A stretch of 64,000 nt of DNA from Sweltsa coloradensis (taxonomy: Eukaryota; Arthropoda; Insecta; Plecoptera; Chloroperlidae): the NCBI GenBank assembly GCA_024449915.1, contig JAMZAV010001062.1:62001-126000 (forward strand). Reading direction: 5' to 3'. Positions 57,871 through 64,000 of the stretch are shown here, piece by piece (position 1 is the stretch's first letter; every line of letters starts with the position of its first letter). The notes under the pieces are model-generated. The model ran no database searches, was not told the origin of the DNA, and saw only the letters and a list, made by a program, of their open reading frames with translations. The translations under genes and the position numbers were made by a program.

Positions 57871-60800
57871 AATGTGATGTAATTTAACTTAAATTCAAAC
57901 ACACTTTTTGAAACCTTTGCACTAAACAATATATAAAATATTATCATTCAAGATTTAGAAATAAACGAATAACCTGAAAACTATTTAAAAGAGATGAAGA
58001 AGAGTTTTGATCTGGTAAACGTGATGGTTTTTAAAGATGAGCAGAGTTGTGAGAGCGTCCGGTGTCTACGCCATTCAGTGGAGACAGTTTCCCAGGGCTG
58101 ACCCCGACCCCAGGAGGTCACACCTCGCAACACTCGGGAGGCAGATAAGCTTTACACTCGTGTCACGACCGTTCCTAGTAGATCGCAAGGACATTCACTT
58201 GTGGAAGCTGAACCATAGTTTGCTCGTTTAACAGGGAAGACACATCGACACTTCGCAACTAGCTGTTCGTGCGGCCAGAAAGCATCACCTCAAGCAAAGA
58301 TGTATCGACAGCCAGTCGTAGATTGTCAACATTATTTGTTGGGGTGCCAAAAACAAGCCATTAAAATGGTCGATTTTGGACTTACTAACAACATCCAAAA
58401 TGCGTGAAAATAAATTAATTTTTTACCGTTTACCTATAAAATATATTAGTTTAAGTGTGATACCATAAAGCAGTTCATTTCTACTCATGTTGCAACTGTA
58501 CAAAGTTCCACGCATTGTGGTCGCGTGAACAGGACTTTAACTAAAATGCATGTCCTACATAAAACAGCGCATTTTGCACAACGTTTTCAGATCATTTTAA
58601 TAATTCAATAGGGCAGAGATTGAGTAAGTGGATGAATAAAATATTATAAACTGAACAAAATGTAAACCTAAATAGGGGTTATTTAATTAATATCCGACAC
58701 ACAATATATATTACACAACTTTGTGTAAACGTAACATCATATTATAGGACTACCTACTTAAAATATGATGAGTGAAAAACAAATTTAAAAATAAAATACT
58801 ACTACGACGCAATCTTCTAAAACATGCATTCAAAACTCAATATGTTCAACAAATTCGATATTGGTCATATTAATGTTTATAAAACGCAGTTTCAGTTACA
58901 AATTTGTGTATGATTGTTGTGGTTTTTAGATGATGAGAATTCGCGTAAATTAAAATTTTAAAAATTTTTGCTTCTGCGTATGCTCTAGGCATAATCAATT
59001 TGTATATATGTTGTATTTGATAACATTGCACTGTTTTTTCAATATTCGTGATAAGTGAATATTATTGTCAATTACATTCAATATTTACTTATCATTCAGT
59101 CATGTTCCCTCAGTTTGATCATTCACGAGGCATTCGAGAGATAAAACAAAACCAGCGGTGTTATGTTCGGAAAGTAAATTACTTTTCAAAGCTCCGACCT
59201 ATAGCCTCCATATTTTGTCGACATTCTGTAAATATTTGAATATATATTAACCGATTATTTTAAATATTTACCAATATTTCGTTTAAACTGGTCACCACTG
59301 TGGACAGAAATATTGATAATTCTTTGACCTACTGGGCACTATATTTGTTTATATAGATCGATCTTGAACGCACCACAGTGAGTTTCACATAGAGATACCG
59401 GGTTGTAACACATCTCGCATGCGCATCGCTCGTGTGTGCTTTTATATAGGCCTAGTGGCCAACTTAGCGACAGATACAAAATACAAAATAGTAAAAAGAT
59501 TACCTTGTCGTCCATAGACGTAGTTTAATAAACATATATTGGTATGCGTTCTATTTTGTTTTGTTTTAAAAATATATCTACTGTTTAATAGGTTGGACAT
59601 ATCACATATAATGCATTTGAATTAAGTCTGTGGATTTTGATAACATCACAAAATGTTAAATAATTTAATTAATACACGAATAATTATTAATTTTTAATTC
59701 ATGTTTGTGAATTTATTATTATTCAATGATCATTGTTACTCAAGGCTGTGTGTTCAACAAAACAAAAAAATACAAAATACGCATATAACAATAGTTTAGT
59801 AAGATCATTTAAACACAGTCTTTTTAAAAGACCAATATTTTTTAGTTGATGCATACTTCCGCTATTGCCACTTTTTTACGTTTTTAAGTGCTTAGTTTTA
59901 CAAAAAGTACACTTTGACTGACTGATAATTTTATTGTAGCTTTCACTTATCTTTGGATATAGACTGAGGTATTTTGATATGTGTATCTTCAATACCTTAC
60001 ATTTTACAGTGTATTGCATTTCCCTGTACTTTTATTGTATTTGTACCGTCAAAAGAACAAAATCGTAGATATAATGATACGAAAGTTATTCATTTCAAAA
60101 TACATCATTCTATAGCAAAAGGTGGGTGTAAGATACAATAAAAATATCAGCCATCCAGATAAAATAAGTTTTGCAAAACTTAGCACCCAAAATCGTTCAA
60201 AACAGTAGGCCTAGCAATAGCGAAAACTGCATCAACCAAAAAATCCCAAAAAATAATTTGGGATTATCAAAAGACTGTGATTATAATGTCCATACTCTAT
60301 TATAACTACTGGTTTATGCATATTTTAGATTTATTGCGTGTGATATCCCTAAATAGTAAATATAATTAAATTGACAATAAAGAAGATAATTAAAATTAAC
60401 AATAATGTGCTTGGCATAAGTTTAAACAAAAATAGATAATAAAAACCTTTATAAAAACTCAACATAAAATAACATATGTTTATAGGATTTTGGTGAAAAT
60501 ACTGAAACGTTACTTTCAGAAGCCTGCACATTGAGAATCGTTAAAGTGTTGTAGTTTCGTTTCAAATAAAAAACTTAGTGTGATTAATGTTTCCCAGATC
60601 TTATCAACGCATATTAAGCATAATATGAAAATAAGTTTCATACATCTATATATTATGATTTATCAATCATTGTGGCAATGTGTGGTATGGGTGAATTCTT
60701 TAGGTCGTATGTACATAAACACTGGACAGAATTTAGAAAGTAACAGAAACAAAACGGTACTATTCGCATAATTATGCATTTTACTATTTACGAAGGACTT

Positions 60801-61217
60801 TGGTGGTTAATATCATATCAAGATAATATATTATTGACATTCCAGCAGGGAATTCCTTCCTGTATCATTTCTTTGAAATAGTGGGGTAATAAAACCAAAT
60901 TTGACATCCCTACTCACGCGGGAATCCAACGAACTACATAAGCGAGCTTCTTGAAGCTCTCAAAGATATTGCGTAAAGTTCTAGCTTTATAATCTTAGAG
61001 TAAGTAAGTTGAATGACAAATTCCGCAACAGATGTTTCTAGCAAGATTAATTTATAAATTACCATTTCAAACTTTCGTTGTCGACAACATCATCTTTCAT
61101 GATTGCGTAATGATTATCAAAATTATCGTCCGTCTAAGGCAAAATACCGACACACTCCTTTTAACGTCATTTTTCAAAAAGTGTTTTTCAAAAGTATGTT
61201 TAAATAAATTTACATTT
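57871..61217. other. Long AT-rich stretch without recognised features
   Basis: Frames of 60-65 codons only, none with a domain. No repeat family found. Confidence 0.4.
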
Positions 61218-61550
61218 AACTCACCGTAGTCGACGTCGAGCTTATGTCAAGCCCGCTAGACGCACGGCCTTCCCGAACTCGAACACTTTACGTTTTACTT
61301 GTTTGAAAGAAAAATAGTTTTCCGACAAACTCGCACAAATCTTCATGTTCACAACTCGAAAAATATTATTCCCAAAGTTGTCGTGTCGAGTTCCGATATC
61401 GATTGGCGGTTCGCTCGTGGATTGTCTTGTTATTCGTGGCGCCGAGTCCGCGCCGTGGGATCGATGATGCTGGCGGTTAGTTCGACGTCCAACCGGCGAC
61501 TGTTCCTTCAGAGTAGCACGATACTCCACCCCCGCACCTGATCCGACGCC

Positions 61551-61687
61551 GTCCCTTGGCGGCGCGCGACTCTTCGCCCCCCGGACCCCACTACACCCAG
61601 GTCCCCTGGCCCCCGTCCCTTGGCGGCGCGCGACTCTTCGCCCCCGGACCCCACTACAACCAGGTCCCCTGGCCCCCGTCCCTTGGC
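61551..61687. repeat. 64-bp GC-rich tandem duplication
   Basis: GTCCCTTGGCGGCGCGCGAC, TCTTCGCCCCC, GGACCCCACTACA and CCAGGTCCCCTGGCCCCC occur at 61551 and 61615; the third copy stops after GTCCCTTGGC. It sits in the most CpG-rich part of the window (about 61230-61690). A 151-codon minus-strand frame (61242-61697) gains repeated GARGPG-type peptides from it. That frame's coding status is doubtful. Confidence 0.85.
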
Positions 61688-61689
61688 CA

Positions 61690-62580
61690 CTTATCAATGC
61701 CCCCTAGCCCCCAATATCCTGCAAAATAAATGCACAATACACCCCTCCACCCCTAGTGGCGACCCCTTTAGTTCCCACTGCCTCCACCATCTCCAGTATC
61801 TCCCTACAGAACCAGAACACGACTAAGGAGACAAACACCCCTAGCCCCTACCACTCGCATCCCATGCCGCGTCCAGCTCTGCGTCGACCAGCTTGGCCCA
61901 CATGAAGAATGCAACCTCCGGAACTTTACAACATTATCTTTCCTCCGTTCGGTTCCCCATTTCCTTCCTTTCCCTCTTCCTCCTTTACCTGACGCCACGC
62001 AGCCTCAGTTCTCTTTTCCACCCACTTAAACCTTGACCCACTTCTCCGTTATCTTTTACCTCCCTACTACCTTTCCCATTTTCCTTTGCTCTGCCCCTTT
62101 CCCCGTTTATTCTGGTTTTTAGATAACCATTTTCCAACCCATTTTACCTCAAACCGTCGTCATCTTTAAAATACTCTCTTCTCCTATTCTCTTTCACCAA
62201 TTTCCCCCTGTAATCCTTTTCCTACAGTCCAATTATCAGCCGTTTATAATCATCCTCTCTGTTTGGCAACATCTTGGACCGATCCCAACCACCCTGCAAA
62301 CTGTGTCACACTCCGCACGACGACGCCAGATTCTTCTCGGCTACTTTACGTCCTCTTTATCGACTTCCCGCTCACAATATAACGACAGAACGTTTCATAT
62401 CTGGCTTAATAACAATAAATCGTCTTCAGCGCGTCTCTCCGTGCACATTCACAGTAGCCATCAGCGTAACAGCCTGTTAGGCTTTTAATACCCACTTTAC
62501 TTCGTGGCAAATATATAAGTTGGAACATTACCAGGGTTTGTACCACTGAACCGGCCACGAAATAATATAGGATCTTTTTT
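61690..62580. other. Pyrimidine-rich stretch
   Basis: 61900-62230 is strongly C/T-biased on the plus strand. A frame at 62274-62480 begins with a CxxC-type PCKLCHTP that faintly recalls the zinc-finger-like tail of some LINE reverse transcriptases, but nothing else supports it. Confidence 0.4.
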
Positions 62581-62698
62581 AACGTCTATCCTATTCAGTT
62601 AAAAAAACTGATTGACAAAGGAGGACAACTAAATAAATTACTAAACATAGATGCAGACACAACAATGAACTACATTTAAGTAAATATTTGAATTATAT
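62581..62698 (+). repeat. Dispersed repeat family D, copy 3, first half (split by a LINE fragment)
   Basis: AACGTCTATCCTATTCAGTT with the AAAAAACTGATT hairpin, AAAGGAGGACAACTAAATAA, ATGCAGACACAACAATGAAC and TAAGTAAATATTTGAA, then a break. The family resumes at 62993 with GAAATAGTAATATTACAACA. Confidence 0.75.
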
Positions 62699-62992
62699 AT
62701 ATTTGAATAGGTGTTTTTAAACGAAGCCCTAAGGTTAAATGTGAGAGATTGTACAATAGGGTACCGACTGATATTAAGAAAATCGACTCGTTTCATCGTT
62801 TTAAATCTGTTTTTAAGGAATATCTATTAGATAATGCTTTCTATAAAGTGTCTGATTTTATGTAGGCCTACTGAAATATTAATAATTGTAATAAAAATAT
62901 ATGATAATGTATATTGTTTAAAAATGACAAAATCAGTCATAATCTGTATGATGTATGATGAATAATAAATGAAATGAAAATGAAATGAAATT
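62699..62992 (+). pseudogene. LINE (non-LTR retrotransposon) 3' fragment: ORF2 C-terminus plus tail
   Basis: Codons 62710-62862 with stop TAG at 62863 encode about 51 residues containing LYNRVPTDI, DSFHRFKSVFKEYLL and a FYKVSDF-type end. The spacing YN.(L/V)P..I....S...FK..LK.YL resembles the extreme C-terminus of reverse transcriptase proteins of Jockey/CR1/RTE-like LINEs. It is followed by about 100 bp of AT-rich 3' UTR and an ATGAAATGAA-type simple tail. Everything upstream is missing, as expected for a 5'-truncated insertion, and the fragment interrupts a family D repeat. Clade not assigned. Confidence 0.65.
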
Positions 62993-63120
62993 GAAATAGT
63001 AATATTACAACAACAATGTATAAAAACAAAATAATTTTGTCAACACATTCAAAAAGGATATTAAATTCAATTAATTAATTAACCAAATATAAAAAAGGGG
63101 CGGGAAAAAAAGAGAAAAAA
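62993..63120 (+). repeat. Dispersed repeat family D, copy 3, second half
   Basis: GAAATAGTAATATTACAACA, AATGTATAAAAACAAAA, CATTCAAAAAGGATATTAAA and AAAAAAGGGGCGGGAAAAAA continue the order broken at 62698. Confidence 0.7.
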
Positions 63121-63143
63121 ACATAGTTTTTTAAATTATTATT

Positions 63144-63431
63144 TAACGTCTATCCTATTAATTAAACTAAAAAACTGATTTACAAAGGAAGACACCTAAA
63201 TAAATTTATTAACATAGATGCAGACACAATAATGAACTACAGTTAAGTAAATATTTGAAATAGTAATATTACAACAATAATTTACAACAATTTTGGTAAC
63301 AAATTAAAAAAGAATATTAAATGCAATCAATTAATAAACCAAATATAAAAAAGGGGTGGGGAAAAAAGAGAAAAAATCATCAAAAAAGGAAAACGAAAAG
63401 AAAAAACTTTATTAGACGATCCCACTCAAAC
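63144..63431 (+). repeat. Dispersed repeat family D, copy 4
   Basis: AACGTCTATCCTATTAATTA, AAAAACTGATTTACAAAGGA, ATGCAGACACAATAATGAAC, AGTTAAGTAAATATTTGAAA, then a purine-rich stretch and GATCCCACTCAAAC. It follows copy 3 in the same orientation after about 25 bp. Confidence 0.75.
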
Positions 63432-63599
63432 TTGATTCAAACTAGATGCAACACCATAACAAATTCGTTTTTCTTTAATAAACCAGGGCAAATTGAAAGG
63501 AGCGATGAACGTGATCAGTGATTTAACTATCTAATGTGTGTGTGTTGCGAGTTTTATGACTGTTCTATGCTCGTCTGTATCAAGTTCAGGGATATAGTT

Positions 63600-63790
63600 T
63601 CATGCAGACAGTGTTGGTTCGAGACTCGGAATCGGGAGGGCCAGGGTTCGAATCCCGTCGAGACTGGCAATCCTGATTGAAGGTTTTTTTCCGAGGTTTT
63701 CCTCAGTCGTTGATGTGAATGCAAGGGATTGAGTCCTCTTACACAGTCCTCGGACATCCCTTCACAATTGTCCTCACTTGAGGAGGGGCA
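63600..63790 (+). mobile_element. tRNA-derived SINE, family G, copy 3 (best preserved)
   Basis: GGAATCGGGAGGGCCAGGGTTCGAATCCC holds the B-box GGGTTCGAATCCC. The body follows with TCCTGATTGAAGG, CCGAGGTTTTCCTCAGT, GAATGCAAGGGATTGAGTCC, GTCCTCGGACATCCCTTCAC and GAGGAGGGGCATCCC. An A-rich stretch at about 63829-63838 may mark the 3' tail. Two further copies lie at 8440-8600 and 57698-57870. Confidence 0.7.
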
Positions 63791-63841
63791 TCCCTTATTG
63801 CACCCTATAATAGGTTTAATTCCCACGGTAAAAAAAATAAG

Positions 63842-64000
63842 GCTATTCCAGAGCACTCTTACCAATATTTTGAAAGTCAAAGGAAAATAGCTTAAAGCTG
63901 GTTGAATGAAAGAGGATCTAGGATAAAAAAGAGGAAGTAAATAGATGGGACCTTTATGACCCTTCTGGCCATTATATGCAAATTTTGGGTCAATAAGAAA
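63842..64000 (+). repeat. Dispersed repeat family M, copy 2 (runs off the window)
   Basis: AGCACTCTTACCAATATTTT, GAAAGTCAAAGGAAAAT, GGTTGAATGAAAGAGGA, ATTATATGCAAATTTTGGGT and CAATAAGAAA match 5390-5536 in order, with an internal insertion of about 20 bp. It adjoins the 3' end of the family G SINE. Confidence 0.65.

Noticed and set aside
61242..61697. 151-codon minus-strand frame, the longest in the window
   Set aside because: The N-terminal half is a translated 64-bp GC-rich duplication and the remainder has no domain. High CpG content makes long chance frames likely.
62274..62480. LINE reverse-transcriptase zinc-finger tail (PCKLCHTP...)
   Set aside because: A single CxxC with no following His/Cys pair in register and no adjoining reverse-transcriptase sequence.

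Overview
The window looks like about 64 kb of non-coding nuclear DNA from an AT-rich animal genome, probably a marine invertebrate. Reasons: no open reading frame looks like a conserved gene (the longest are 139-151 codons, compositionally odd and not recognisable); there are abundant tRNA-derived SINE remnants, MITE-like inverted-repeat elements, a LINE 3' fragment, Helitron-like elements, microsatellites and two multi-kilobase satellite arrays; and there is no operon-like packing. I cannot name the species. I found no confident protein-coding gene, rRNA or functional tRNA gene. Small exons of a spliced gene cannot be excluded by eye.

Layout. 0-24 kb is a patchwork of dispersed repeats. It holds five copies of a Helitron-like non-autonomous family with two subfamilies, A and B, plus one truncated 5' end. 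They share a TTGGATGAGC 5' end and a 3' hairpin followed by CTAG. Three more copies lie at 45.9, 54.5 and 57.1 kb. The same stretch has two copies of a 230-250 bp MITE, several SINE remnants, two foldback elements, short tandem duplications, and at 21.85-21.99 kb five perfectly phased 29-bp units, each with a consensus CRE (TGACGTCA) and an E-box core (CACGTG). 24.10-28.75 kb is a 4.65-kb block bounded by inverted terminal sequences, filled with TAGGCCTA-type palindromes and nested tandem repeats. 28.8-36.7 kb is sparse, with a SINE, microsatellites and minisatellites. 36.77-44.40 kb is a 28-copy satellite of about 268 bp, interrupted by a 370-bp TA-target MITE. 49.50-53.80 kb is a second, unrelated, GC-richer satellite of 23 near-identical 187-bp units. 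54-64 kb returns to dispersed repeats, including a LINE ORF2 C-terminal fragment inserted into an older repeat.

Main unexplained signal. A motif of about 18 nt, TTGGTGGAGGTGCCGGGT, occurs at ten dispersed sites on both strands, in flanks that mostly do not align, and once in each of the 28 monomers of the 268-bp satellite (degenerate in a few). Its core is the reverse complement of the 3' end of metazoan tRNA-Ala, including the CCA that is added after transcription, as in a retroelement primer-binding site. No retroviral-type coding sequence is visible near any copy. A family of short, often tandem, non-coding elements sharing only a tRNA-Ala primer-binding-like core is the most interesting hypothesis here. 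It rests on sequence inspection and recalled tRNA sequence only.
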